The position numbers and the translations under genes are program-made. A stretch of DNA of 24,781 bases from an uncultured Pseudomonadota bacterium (GTDB lineage Bacteria > Pseudomonadota > Gammaproteobacteria > Xanthomonadales > Ahniellaceae). The notes under the pieces are model-generated. The model had not been told where the DNA came from, made no database searches, and was given only the letters and a program-made list of their open reading frames with translations. The stretch lies in the NCBI GenBank assembly GCA_937996755.1, contig CALKUS010000080.1:1-24781 (forward strand), read 5' to 3'. Shown piece by piece: positions 1-8,065 of this stretch (positions are counted from its first letter, which is position 1; each line of letters opens with the position of its first letter).

Positions 1-1071
1 CAGCACGCCCGCGTACCACCACCAGCGCTGGCGCTTCAGCAGCAAGCGCCATTCCGCGGCGACGAGTGCGAGCGGCCGCCAGCGGGTGGCGCGTTCGGCC
101 AGCGGCGTCAACCTGTGCCATTGCGACATGGCCGTCGCCGCTTCGCCGTTCGCCTCCGCTTCCGCCGCAACGCGTCGCACGCGCCGCGCAGGATCGAAGC
201 GGTCGAATAAGAACGCCGCGGCCAGCAGGAACGGCAGGCACATGAGCGACCACGCGAGCCGAGCCGCGATCCACGCGCCGTCGCCGAGCATGCCCGGCCA
301 CGCGATGCGATGGTCGACATGCTGGCCCACGTTGATGCCGATCGCGAACGTGCGCTTGTGGTTCGGTACCTCGCGATCGAGACGCGTCTCGAAGTCGGCG
401 AGCGGCATGGCGATGCCGAGCATGTCGGCGGTGCGCTCGAACATCGGCCCCGACGCACCTTCGCGCATGCTGTCGGGGCGCGCGATGTCCGCGCTGAGCA
501 CGGCGCCCCAGAGGAAGAAGAACACCACGTTGCCGAGCGCACCGCGCAGCAGCGGCAGGCACTCGAACAGCACGGCCAGCGCCGAAACGGCCAGCAGGCT
601 GGGTCCGGCGATCAGCGCGGCATGCGCCACGACGACGAGCGGGTTGATCGCGAGGTCCTCGGCGCGCCACCACTGCAGGAATGGCGCCATCAACGTGGCG
701 ACGCCCAGCACGCTCGCGAACACCGCGACGTTGCTCAGGAACTTCGCGACGACGTAGCCGAGGCCGGAAATCGGGCTCGCCGCCAGCAGTGCGCCGACGC
801 GGGTGTCGCGGTCGCGCTGCACGGAATCCTTCACGAGGTAGAAGCCGAGCAGCGGCAATATCGCGGCGCCGGTCGCGCCGAACACGAAACCGATCCACGC
901 CGAGTTGAACCACCCGCGCGCGTTGCCGAGCTGCATCACGACGTAGCCGGCATCGAACGGCGGCAGCATGTACGCGCACGCGAGCAGCGTCGCCATCAGC
1001 ACCACGACGAAGCGGAAGCTGCGGACGCGCTGGCGGAAGTCCGCGTGTGCGGCGGCGAGGATCGCGTTCAT
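1..1071 (-). CDS. ABC-2 type transporter permease, partial (3' end outside window)
   Basis: Integral membrane subunit of an ABC exporter that pairs with the ATPase encoded just upstream; the substrate cannot be told. The minus-strand frame from the ATG at 1071 stays open for 357 codons to the window edge. It begins MNAILAAAHADFRQRVRSF, then a first membrane helix (about residues 20-38), a soluble stretch, and several hydrophobic segments (about 60-80, 105-130, 145-190, 280-300). The phrase LVKDSVQRDRDTRVGALLAASP (about 79-100) is typical of the cytoplasmic loop of ABC-2 permeases, which contacts the ATPase. The start overlaps the ATPase stop in a 4-bp ATGA, which supports both the start and translational coupling. 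Charged residues after about 305 look like a cytoplasmic loop before further helices beyond the edge. The family is clear, the specific transporter is not. Confidence 0.85.
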   Translation of the reverse strand, partial: MNAILAAAHADFRQRVRSFRFVVVLMATLLACAYMLPPFDAGYVVMQLGNARGWFNSAWIGFVFGATGAAILPLLGFYLVKDSVQRDRDTRVGALLAASPISGLGYVVAKFLSNVAVFASVLGVATLMAPFLQWWRAEDLAINPLVVVAHAALIAGPSLLAVSALAVLFECLPLLRGALGNVVFFFLWGAVLSADIARPDSMREGASGPMFERTADMLGIAMPLADFETRLDREVPNHKRTFAIGINVGQHVDHRIAWPGMLGDGAWIAARLAWSLMCLPFLLAAAFLFDRFDPARRVRRVAAEAEANGEAATAMSQWHRLTPLAERATRWRPLALVAAEWRLLLKRQRWWWYAGVL

Positions 1072-1946
1072 GCCGGCGCCGCGGCGCGCGCCTTCGCGTG
1101 CAGGTACGCATCTTCCAGCGCGGCCGCGCGGCCGACGGCGGAGGGATGCGGCGACGCGTCCGCGATCACGCGCACCTGGATGCCGTCGCCGCGACGCAAC
1201 GTGCTGCTGATGCGGAAACGCTGGCGCACGTCCGGCAGTTGCTCCACCGGAACCACCCAGTCCCAGACCCGGCCTTCCACCTCGGCGAGCAGCGCCTCGG
1301 GCGTCGCCACGCGCAGCAGGCGACCGCCTTCGAGCAGCGCGATTCGGCTCGCCGTCGCCTCGAGGTCCGACACGATGTGCGTGGACAGGATCACCACGCG
1401 GTCGCCCGACAGGTCCGCGATCAGCTGGCGGAAGCGCATGCGCTCTTCGGGATCGAGGCCCACCGTGGGCTCGTCGACGATCAGCACGGCGGGATCGTTG
1501 AGCAGTGCCTGCGCGATGCCGACGCGCTGGCGCATGCCGCCCGAATAACCGCCGAGCGGGCGGTTCGCGGCGCTCGTGAGGTTGAGCAGGTCGAGCAGTT
1601 CGTCGATGCGCTTGCGCGCACCCGCGCGCGGCACGCCTTTCACGGCCGCGAGGTAGTCGAGGAACTCGCGCGCGCTGAGGTTCGGATAGACGCCGAAATC
1701 CTGCGGCAGGTAGCCGAGCACGCGGCGCATGGCGTCGGGTTTCGCGGCGACGTCGACGCCGTCCAGCAACACGCGTCCCGCGCTCGCGCGCGTGATCGTG
1801 GCGAGGATGTTCATCAGCGTCGACTTGCCTGCGCCGTTGGGCCCGAGCAGGCCGGTCACCCCGGTACCGAAATCCAGCGTAACGTCGCGCAGCGCCCACG
1901 CGTCGCCGCGATAGCGCTTGCCAACGCCTTCGATCCGAAGCTGCAT
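1068..1946 (-). CDS. ABC transporter ATP-binding protein (ABC-2 exporter)
   Basis: Nucleotide-binding subunit that hydrolyses ATP to drive the adjacent permease. In this 292-residue protein all core motifs are intact: Walker A GPNGAGKST (35-43), Q-loop YLPQDFGVY (79-87), signature YSGGMRQR (134-141), Walker B VLIVDEP (154-160) followed by GLD, and the switch histidine in STH (188-190). The C-terminal extension ending ALEDAYLH is usual in the CcmA-like subfamily. I chose the ATG at 1946 because GGGGAG lies about 6 nt before it and homology begins right there (MQLRIEGVGKRY); an in-frame ATG at 1979 would add 11 unconvincing residues. Its stop overlaps the permease start. The small membrane protein and lipoprotein upstream on the same strand may share the transcript, but gaps of 100 and 159 bp leave this open. 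Confidence 0.93.
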   Translation of the reverse strand: MQLRIEGVGKRYRGDAWALRDVTLDFGTGVTGLLGPNGAGKSTLMNILATITRASAGRVLLDGVDVAAKPDAMRRVLGYLPQDFGVYPNLSAREFLDYLAAVKGVPRAGARKRIDELLDLLNLTSAANRPLGGYSGGMRQRVGIAQALLNDPAVLIVDEPTVGLDPEERMRFRQLIADLSGDRVVILSTHIVSDLEATASRIALLEGGRLLRVATPEALLAEVEGRVWDWVVPVEQLPDVRQRFRISSTLRRGDGIQVRVIADASPHPSAVGRAAALEDAYLHAKARAAAPA

Positions 1947-2046
1947 CGCAATCTCCCCGGCGACCGGCGAACCCGGCACCGCACGGGGCGAAAGGTAACC
2001 GGACCGGCGCGCAGGCGTACGGGCCGGAGGTCATCACCGGCACCGA

Positions 2047-2436
2047 CTAACCCATGGTCGTCCGGCGTCGCGACTGCCACAACCCGCGGGCAGCGAGCAC
2101 GAACGACGCAGCGCCGGTGAGCGCGAGACCGTAGAGCGTCCACACGAAGATCAGCGCGCCGGGCGTGTCCACGAACCGGGACACACCGTGGCCGAGGCTG
2201 TGCGCGATCGGCATGAGCATCGCGAGCACGCCGCCCGCCATCAGCAGCACGTAGCCGAAACGATGGCCGGTTCCGAGCAGCACGGCGAGCAGCCATGCCG
2301 ACAGCGTGACCATGCCGCGCAGGAACGGAAATCCGGCCGTGGGCTCGATGCCGCGCACCACGTCGTCGGAGATGTGCAGCGCCGCGAGCACGATGGCGCA
2401 CAGCGACGCGATCTGCAGCAGGTCGTCGTTCTTCAT
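2047..2436 (-). CDS. Small four-helix membrane protein, function unknown
   Basis: A 129-residue hydrophobic protein with four predicted membrane segments at about residues 5-21, 40-57, 61-80 and 93-116, ending in a basic tail (RGLWQSRRRTT). I recognise no catalytic motif. A histidine in ALHISDD (about residue 21) and another in AHSLGHG (about 78-84) are the notable polar groups near the membrane. The ATG at 2436 follows GAGG at close spacing (about 4 nt). Directly upstream lie two inverted repeats that could form hairpins in the leader. It sits 100 bp before an ABC ATPase on the same strand, so an accessory role for that transporter is possible, but that rests on position only. Confidence 0.75.
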   Translation of the reverse strand: MKNDDLLQIASLCAIVLAALHISDDVVRGIEPTAGFPFLRGMVTLSAWLLAVLLGTGHRFGYVLLMAGGVLAMLMPIAHSLGHGVSRFVDTPGALIFVWTLYGLALTGAASFVLAARGLWQSRRRTTMG

Positions 2437-2445
2437 CGTCCTCGC

Positions 2446-2459
2446 CCGTCGTTCGACGG
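2446..2459. repeat. Perfect inverted repeat CCGTCG-TT-CGACGG
   Basis: Two 6-bp arms separated by TT, ending 10 bp before the start codon of the small membrane protein at 2436 and just outside its Shine-Dalgarno site. It could be an operator or a leader hairpin. GC-rich DNA makes short palindromes common, so weight is low. Confidence 0.4.
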
Positions 2460-2480
2460 ACAGGACGTTGATGCGCGGGA

Positions 2481-2508
2481 TTCGTCGCCGCCACGGTCAT
2501 GCGACGAA
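2481..2508. repeat. Inverted repeat TTCGTCGC / GCGACGAA, 12-nt loop
   Basis: Perfect 8-bp arms (2481-2488 and 2501-2508) in the 159-bp gap between the lipoprotein stop (2596) and the membrane-protein start (2436). In the minus-strand transcript it would form a stable stem-loop. There is no T-run after it, so it is not a canonical intrinsic terminator; an intercistronic processing or stabilising hairpin is possible. Confidence 0.45.
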
Positions 2509-2595
2509 CGGCGGCAGGATGGGTGCGGGTGCCGCTCGGGCGCGACGACTGCCGCCGGCGGCCGCTCCGCCATGCTGCGCGACTCGATGCGGCGA

Positions 2596-3033
2596 TCAGG
2601 GGCCGCTGCGTTCGAGCCGGAACGCGTCGATGCGCCACGGATCCGGCTGGCAGCCGAGCGCTTCCATCGTGGCGACGGCGCGGCCGCTGCTGCCGTCGGC
2701 GAACTGCACCTCGGCGGCGACTTCGACGTAGCTCGATTCGTCGCCCCCGGCCTGTCTTCGCGACTTGTATTCGGGTCTTGCCCAGGTCCAGCTCGCGGGC
2801 TGGAGCGATTGCGACTCGACCATCGTGCGCAGGCCGCTTTCGCCACCGAGCTCGGACGACGCGCGTCCCGTCGCGAGCGCGGAGCTCGCCGCGGCGAAGT
2901 CGCCGGCTTTCAGCGCGACGAGCGCGCGATCGGCTGCCTGCGCCGCCTCGACCTTCGGTGCGCCACAGTTCCCGAAGCCGCAGCCGGAGATCGAAGCGGC
3001 GAGGGCGAGCAGGATGGTTGTACGTTTGCGCAT
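2596..3033 (-). CDS. Putative lipoprotein, function unknown
   Basis: A 145-residue protein with a short basic start (MRKRTT), a hydrophobic run and a lipobox ISGC, placing the lipidated cysteine at residue 18; it should be exported and anchored to a membrane. The mature part begins with an alanine-rich helical segment (about 28-60, KVEAAQAADRALVALKAGDFAAA) of the kind seen in TPR-like or YfiO-like helices. It then becomes a mixed segment with SSYVEVAAEVQFADGSSG (about 100-117) that looks like beta strands of an NTF2/DUF4878-like fold. I do not claim a family. The ATG at 3033 is supported by GGAG about 8 nt upstream. The larger frame containing it (to 5412) is a GC-driven read-through. It lies 56 bp after the FG-GAP gene on the same strand. 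Confidence 0.8.
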   Translation of the reverse strand: MRKRTTILLALAASISGCGFGNCGAPKVEAAQAADRALVALKAGDFAAASSALATGRASSELGGESGLRTMVESQSLQPASWTWARPEYKSRRQAGGDESSYVEVAAEVQFADGSSGRAVATMEALGCQPDPWRIDAFRLERSGP

Positions 3034-3074
3034 GCCGGGGCTCCGAGGGGATGCCTGAAGCTTAGCCACACGAA

Positions 3075-3097
3075 GCCCCGCCTGTCCGCTCAGGGGC
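3075..3097 (-). terminator. Possible GC-rich stem-loop at the end of the FG-GAP gene
   Basis: GCCCC (3075-3079) pairs with GGGGC (3093-3097), with an inner CCTG/CAGG pairing. It overlaps the stop codon of the FG-GAP gene at 3090-3092 and is followed on the minus strand by only TT. It may attenuate transcription into the lipoprotein gene, but the missing U-tract makes it weak. Confidence 0.3.
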
Positions 3098-4658
3098 AGG
3101 TCTCGCCGAGTGGCAGCGTCAGCCGCGACAACGCCATCGAGCCGGTGCCGAAGCCGAGCGTCGAGTTGAATTCCACGAGACCGGTGTTGCACGTGAAGAA
3201 CGTGAACGTCAGCGTGCCCCATGCCGGGTTCGTGATGTTCGATGCGTCGAAGTTCGGGATGAACCGGCCGCCGGTCGTGCGCGTGACGGGAATGACTGCG
3301 CGATTGCCGGTGATCGGGCCTACGCCGCCGAACCACGCCTGGTTGCCCTGCGGATCGAACGTGAACCACCACGCGAGCAGGTTGCCGTTCGGCAGCACCT
3401 CGAGGAACAACCCGTGGCCGGCCTGTGCCGGGTCGTACCACGCGCCGGTGATCGCGGCGTTGATGTCGAACGTCGGCGTCGATGGCAGCGCGATCGTGCC
3501 GGAGACGATGTCGACGCGATTCGCCGTGGCGCTCGAAACGAGGAAGTCGAGGCGGCGATCGTTGTTCACGTCGCCGATGCCGACCGCGTCGAAACCGAAA
3601 TTGCCGTTCGCCACGCTGCCGTTGAACACGGAGAGCACGGCGCCCGTGCGTCCGGAATACACCGTCGCACGGCCGCCCTGCGCGACGCCGCCACCGCCGA
3701 ACGTGTAACCGCCGACGATGAGGTCCGCGCGGCCGTCGCCGTCGACGTCGCCAGCGCTGCGGCCCGGGCCGAGGCCTTCGTTCGCGGCGCCGGTGAAGCG
3801 GAAGAGCCGATGGCCGTCCGCGCCCGAGAACACGTACGCGATGCCGCGGTGGCCCGAGCCGCCGTAGTCGCCGACGTAGACGTCGGACTTGCCGTCGCCG
3901 TCCACGTCGCCCGCATCGGCGATGAAGAACTCGCCGAACGTCGCGCTGTCGCCGTCGCCGGTCGACGTGAACAGCAGCGCGCCGCTCGCACCGGAGAACG
4001 CATACGCCTTGCGCTCGTCCACTGCGGCGACCAGGAGCTCGGGCACGCCGTCGCCGGAAACGTCGCGCAGCTTCGCGACGCCCGCGCCGAAGCGACGACC
4101 GTCGACTGTCCCCTGCAACGTGCGCAGCACGGATCCATCGGAACCGGACAGCACGTACGCGCGGCCCGGCCCGTTCTCGGCGCCGACCAGCAGGTCCGCG
4201 CGCCCGTCGCCGTTCAGGTCGCCCGCGCCGGACACCGCCTGCCCGAAGCGGCCGTTCGCCGCGGGCGCATCCACCGCCAGCAGTTGCGCGCCGGTGCGGC
4301 TCGAGTACGCGCGGATCGTCCCGCCGGGCCCGAAGCTCGGCGAGCCGGCGACCACGTCGTCGAGGCCGTCGCCGTCCACGTCGCCGGCGTCGGCGACCGA
4401 ATGGCCCAGGTCGCTCGCCGCGAGGCTGTAGTCGCGCAGCTGCGCGCCGGTGCGGCCGGAGTAGACGTAGACGTGGCCGTTCGCATTGGCCCCGATGATG
4501 GCGTCGCTGACGCCGTCGCCGTCGACGTCGCGCAACGTGGAGACGGCCCAGCCGAAACCGCAGCAGCCGGTCAAGGTCTGCAGCGAGGTGGTTTGCGCGT
4601 ACGAATCGGCGGCGCAGGCGGAGAGCAGGAAGAAGGCGAGGACGCGGAGCGGGGACAT
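3090..4658 (-). CDS. Secreted FG-GAP repeat (integrin-alpha-like propeller) protein
   Basis: A 522-residue exported protein, probably extracellular or surface-bound. It has a signal peptide (MSPLRVLAFFLLSACAADSYA, cut near residue 21). Seven calcium-loop motifs of the DxDGDGxxD type follow at about residues 44, 93, 147, 199, 251, 304 and 363, spaced 49-59 residues, each preceded by FG/GHS-like and followed by YVYSGRTG-like strands. Seven repeats equal the blade number of an integrin-alpha beta-propeller. The seventh loop (DVNNDRRLD) is degenerate. Residues about 404-522 are a separate C-terminal module starting ITGAWYDPAQAGHGLFLEV, with LLAWWFTFDPQGNQAWFGG, which I recall from many secreted Lysobacterales proteins, without known function. 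The start is the ATG at 4658, the first with a signal peptide; the long frame above it is a shadow of the divergent gene. A 153-bp shared promoter region separates it from a membrane-bound regulator. Confidence 0.9.
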   Translation of the reverse strand: MSPLRVLAFFLLSACAADSYAQTTSLQTLTGCCGFGWAVSTLRDVDGDGVSDAIIGANANGHVYVYSGRTGAQLRDYSLAASDLGHSVADAGDVDGDGLDDVVAGSPSFGPGGTIRAYSSRTGAQLLAVDAPAANGRFGQAVSGAGDLNGDGRADLLVGAENGPGRAYVLSGSDGSVLRTLQGTVDGRRFGAGVAKLRDVSGDGVPELLVAAVDERKAYAFSGASGALLFTSTGDGDSATFGEFFIADAGDVDGDGKSDVYVGDYGGSGHRGIAYVFSGADGHRLFRFTGAANEGLGPGRSAGDVDGDGRADLIVGGYTFGGGGVAQGGRATVYSGRTGAVLSVFNGSVANGNFGFDAVGIGDVNNDRRLDFLVSSATANRVDIVSGTIALPSTPTFDINAAITGAWYDPAQAGHGLFLEVLPNGNLLAWWFTFDPQGNQAWFGGVGPITGNRAVIPVTRTTGGRFIPNFDASNITNPAWGTLTFTFFTCNTGLVEFNSTLGFGTGSMALSRLTLPLGETCP

Positions 4659-4811
4659 GGGCGGTTCCGTGCGTTGGGTGGTGCACGGATGCTCGTTCGA
4701 CGCGGCCGGCGAGTACGGAGCGAACGCCGAATTTTTGCCGCCTTTTCGCCGACCCCCGTTGCAATTCTCGTGATCTAATCGCGGCAGCTTCGCCGATGCG
4801 AGCGCTCGCCG
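4659..4811. promoter_or_regulatory. Divergent promoter region
   Basis: This 153-bp spacer between the FG-GAP gene and the CadC-like regulator contains the most AT-rich patch nearby (about 4730-4780: TTTTTG, TTTTCG, TTGCAA, CTAAT). I could not fit a convincing -35/-10 pair at 16-18 bp spacing on either strand. It is where the regulator would be expected to bind. Confidence 0.4.
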
Positions 4812-7037
4812 ATGACGCCTCCCGCGCCACCATCCGTTCCACGCCGCGACGCGTCGCCGCGCACGGTTCGCGTTGGCGGCGTGCACGTCGACCTGGCCAC
4901 CAACGAGGTCCTGCGCGATGGCGAGGTCGCGCAGCGCCTGTCGCCGAAGTCGGTCCAGGTGCTGCGCATCCTGCTGGCGCAGGGCGACCAGCCGATCCAC
5001 CGCGAGCAGCTGTTCGCGCGCGCCTGGCCCGGCAAGTTCCGCACCGACGACGTCGTCCACAAGGCAATGCAGGAGCTGCGTCGCGCGCTGGCCGACCAGC
5101 CCGGCCAGGTCGTGATCGAGACGATCCCGCGCGTGGGCTATCGACTGGTGTCGCCGGTCGAGTGGCTGGACGCGCCGGTCGCGGCGTCGCGGGTGCCCGA
5201 GGCGGCCATCGTGACGCCGGCGATCGCGCATCGGTCGCGTGCACGGCAATTCGTGGCGGCCGTCGTCGTCGCGCTGGTGGCGCTCGGTACGGCGTTTCGG
5301 GCCAACCAGCGCGAAAGTACCGCGATGCCGGTCGACGCGGAGCTCGCAGGCGCACTGGTCGCGTCGCGCATCGACGCGACGCCGTTGCGCACCGATCCGG
5401 GCGACGAGGCATACGCCGCCATCTCGCCGGACGGCACGCTCGTCGCCGTTGCCGCGAAGGGCGTCGACGAACCGCATTACCGGGTGCGCGTGCGCGACAT
5501 CGCGAGCGGGCGCGAACGGACGCTGCTCGATGCGCAGGCCGCGGGCGACGAGCTCGCGCCGAGCTGGTCGCGCGACGGCCGCACGATCGCGTACTACCGC
5601 AACGACGCCGGCGCGTGCACGCTGGAGCTCGCGAGCGCGATGGGCCTGGACCAGCGCGTGCTTTCCACGTGCGTGTCCGGACTGCCGATGCCGCTCGAGT
5701 TCACGCCCGACGGCAGCGCGCTGGTCGTGTCGCGCATGGCCATCACGGGCGAGCCGCGCAAGGCGGGTTTCGTGCGGGTCGACTTGCTTTCCGGTCGGGT
5801 GTCGGACTTCGACGCCGGGCCCGCCGCCGCGTTCGGCTTCGAGATCGAAGCGCGCTTTTCGCCGGATGGTCGCAAGCTGCTGGTTCAGCGCGGCGTCGCG
5901 CCGTTCTCGTCGCTCGTGCTCATCGACCTGGAGGCGCCCGGCAAGGATGCCGGACGCGCACTCGGCGAGCGCTTCAACGCGATCGGCGGCGTCACCTGGC
6001 TGCCCGACAATCGCCACGCCGTCCTCGCCAGCGACAACCTCGGCGTGATGGAGCTGTGGCGTATCGACACCGTGAGCGGCGCGCTCGAGCGCTTCGGTGG
6101 GCTCGGCGGTCGCCAGCCCAGCGCGGCGCGCATGGGCGATGCGCTCGTGTACTCGCGACTCGACCGCCCCTCGGGGCTGCGCAGGATCGATGCGCGAGCG
6201 GATGCGCCGGGCCCGGCCGTCTTCGCATCGACGCGCGCCGAGGACTCGCCCGCGATCACGCGCGACGGCAAGCGCCTCGCATTCGTCTCCGATCGCCTGG
6301 GCCAGGCGCAGGTATTCGTCGGCGATGTCGCCGGCGATGCGGCGATGCCGGTCACGACGCTCGACGCGGGCCGCCCGTTCGACCTCAGCTTCAGCAGCGA
6401 CGGCCGGCAGCTCGCGTTCTCGCTGCGCACGGCACGCGGAATCGACGTGCGCATCGTCGACGTCGCGACCCACGGCGTGAGCACGCCCAGGCTCGGCGTC
6501 GAGCGGACGATCGACCTGCGCTTCGGCGACGATCCGCGCGAGCTGCTCTTCACGGCGTGGGACGCCGACGACCGGGCGCACGTCTACGCGCAGCGGCAGG
6601 ACGACCCGGCGAGCGCGCGTCGCGTCTCGAGCTGCTCCGGTCGCGCGCCCCGCGCGGATGGAAGAGGCTGGATCTATTTCCTCGGCGCGGGCCCGCCGAA
6701 ACTCGCGCGCGTTCGCGCCGACGGCATCGACGCGGCGTGCGAGCCGGTCAGCGACCGGGTGCGCTGGCTCAATCGCAATGCCTGGGTCGCCGACGACGCC
6801 GGACTGCTCGCGGTGCTCACGCCGCTCGATCGCGTTGCCCGCGCCGGCGTGTACCGGCTCACCGAGCCGCCGGAGTTGCTGGTCGCGTTGCCCGAGCTCG
6901 CGCTGCGCCCCACGTCGAGCATCGAGCTCGTGGGGCACGGCGACCACCTGATCGGCGCTCTGCCGGCGCTCGCGAGCTCGGATGTCTGGATCGTGCGCGG
7001 CACGACGGCCGCGCAGCCGACCCTCGCGTCGCGTTGA
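4812..7037 (+). CDS. CadC/ToxR-like membrane regulator with PD40/TolB-like propeller
   Basis: One-component membrane-anchored transcription regulator of 741 residues. Residues about 17-113 form an OmpR/CadC-type winged helix: the recognition helix is around VVHKAMQELRRAL (81-93) and the wing is ETIPRVGYRL (103-112). One membrane helix follows (about 146-162, FVAAVVVALVALGTAF), putting the rest in the periplasm. The sensor half carries PD40/WD40-like repeats with SPDG/SRDG/TPDG cores, for example AAISPDGTLVAVA (202-214), SWSRDGRTIAYY (251-262), FTPDGSALVV (297-306) and RFSPDGRKLLV (348-358), with three or so more before residue 560. The ligand is unknown. The ATG at 4812 is the only start that keeps the winged helix intact without a long basic extension. 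Divergent placement suggests it may control the secreted FG-GAP gene. Confidence 0.9.
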   Translation: MTPPAPPSVPRRDASPRTVRVGGVHVDLATNEVLRDGEVAQRLSPKSVQVLRILLAQGDQPIHREQLFARAWPGKFRTDDVVHKAMQELRRALADQPGQVVIETIPRVGYRLVSPVEWLDAPVAASRVPEAAIVTPAIAHRSRARQFVAAVVVALVALGTAFRANQRESTAMPVDAELAGALVASRIDATPLRTDPGDEAYAAISPDGTLVAVAAKGVDEPHYRVRVRDIASGRERTLLDAQAAGDELAPSWSRDGRTIAYYRNDAGACTLELASAMGLDQRVLSTCVSGLPMPLEFTPDGSALVVSRMAITGEPRKAGFVRVDLLSGRVSDFDAGPAAAFGFEIEARFSPDGRKLLVQRGVAPFSSLVLIDLEAPGKDAGRALGERFNAIGGVTWLPDNRHAVLASDNLGVMELWRIDTVSGALERFGGLGGRQPSAARMGDALVYSRLDRPSGLRRIDARADAPGPAVFASTRAEDSPAITRDGKRLAFVSDRLGQAQVFVGDVAGDAAMPVTTLDAGRPFDLSFSSDGRQLAFSLRTARGIDVRIVDVATHGVSTPRLGVERTIDLRFGDDPRELLFTAWDADDRAHVYAQRQDDPASARRVSSCSGRAPRADGRGWIYFLGAGPPKLARVRADGIDAACEPVSDRVRWLNRNAWVADDAGLLAVLTPLDRVARAGVYRLTEPPELLVALPELALRPTSSIELVGHGDHLIGALPALASSDVWIVRGTTAAQPTLASR

Positions 7038-7068
7038 TCCATCCCCGACGAATGGGGCGGGAGTGAGA

Positions 7069-8061
7069 ATGCGCTTCAAGAGAGAATTCGTCCTGGCGCC
7101 GATCCTGCTGCTGGCGGCGCTCGCCTGCCCGGACGCGCACGTCACGTCGGTGGCCGCTCCCGTGCCCGACGAACCGGCGATCCCGAGCGGCGGCCCGAAA
7201 TTGCGCGCGCGCGTGGAGAGCTCGACGACGCTGCCTGCGGCGCACGAGCGCAGCTATCGCATCCTGCTGTCGGTGCCCGAAGGCGATCCGCCCACGGGTG
7301 GCTTCCCGGTGTTCTACGTGCTCGACGCGGACGCGTGGTTCGACGCCGCGGTTGCGGTCGTGCGCATGCGCGAATATTCGAAGCTCGCGCCGGCCATCGT
7401 CGTGGGCGTCGGCTCGCCGAGCGGCGCGTTCTTCGATCTCTCGCGCACCTACGACTTCACGCCGGCGGGCGTCGCGGATCCGGACTTCGAAGGCATCCGC
7501 ACGGGCGGCGCGAAGGAGTTCCGCGCGTTCCTGCGCGGCTCGCTCAAGCCCTGGGTGAACAAGCAGGCGCGCGTGGACCAGTCGCGCGAATTCCTGTTCG
7601 GCCATTCGCTCGGCGGGTTGTTCGCGCTGGACACGCTGCTCGCGGCCCCCGACAGCTTCGACGTCTACCTCGCCGCGAGCCCGAGCATCCGCCTGTTCGA
7701 TCGCGCGATCGTGAAGTCCGCCGCGCATTGCGGGAAGCACGCCGGGACGAATGCGCCGCGCGTGCTCGTCACGGTCGGCAGCCTCGAGTCGCACCCGAGC
7801 CCCGCGCTCGTCGAAGACTATCGCCGCTGGTTCATCGCGAACCCGAAAGCCACCGGTGGCCAGCCGGTGGAGGAATTGCTCGGCCAGATCTTCAAGGACG
7901 AACCCGGCTTCGACAAGACCGCCGAAACGCGCGCGCTCGCCATGCAGCTCGGCAATTGCGGCTTCGCAGCGACGTTCGCCGAGTTCGCCGACGAAGAGCA
8001 CACCGCCTCGGCGATCAGCGCGCTCAATCGCGGCGTTCCGTTCGCGTTGCGCGCGCGTTGA
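7069..8061 (+). CDS. Exported alpha/beta-hydrolase, putative esterase (Fes/IroE/BesA-like)
   Basis: A 330-residue serine esterase of the family that includes trilactone siderophore esterases and S-formylglutathione-hydrolase-like enzymes. An N-terminal signal sequence (MRFKREFVLAPILLLAALAC) directs it out of the cytoplasm; the cysteine at 20 could be lipidated, but the box (ALAC) is poor. The nucleophile elbow is FGHSLGG with Ser180, followed by the family phrase AASPSIRLF (202-210). The acid is likely within GSLE (237-240), and the catalytic His is His311 in ADEEHTASA. I chose the ATG at 7069 because GGGAG precedes it and the upstream in-frame residues are low-complexity. It follows the regulator gene by 31 bp on the same strand and ends 4 bp before a convergent gene. 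The siderophore role is not shown: no uptake genes are nearby. Confidence 0.88.
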   Translation: MRFKREFVLAPILLLAALACPDAHVTSVAAPVPDEPAIPSGGPKLRARVESSTTLPAAHERSYRILLSVPEGDPPTGGFPVFYVLDADAWFDAAVAVVRMREYSKLAPAIVVGVGSPSGAFFDLSRTYDFTPAGVADPDFEGIRTGGAKEFRAFLRGSLKPWVNKQARVDQSREFLFGHSLGGLFALDTLLAAPDSFDVYLAASPSIRLFDRAIVKSAAHCGKHAGTNAPRVLVTVGSLESHPSPALVEDYRRWFIANPKATGGQPVEELLGQIFKDEPGFDKTAETRALAMQLGNCGFAATFAEFADEEHTASAISALNRGVPFALRAR

Positions 8062-8065
8062 CCGA

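Noticed and set aside
2596..5412. Very long minus-strand open frame (938 codons) over the lipoprotein and FG-GAP genes
   Set aside because: Only its last 145 codons are protein-like (the lipoprotein); the rest is an Arg/Pro-rich shadow of the FG-GAP gene and its divergent neighbour caused by high GC.
4796..7066. Plus-strand frame of 756 codons overlapping the regulator
   Set aside because: It is Arg/Ala-rich low complexity in the +1 frame; the frame from 4812 carries clear domains.
4659..7145. Minus-strand frame extending the FG-GAP protein to 1351 residues
   Set aside because: The extension is the antisense of the regulator gene, is Arg-rich and would bury the signal peptide that starts at 4658.
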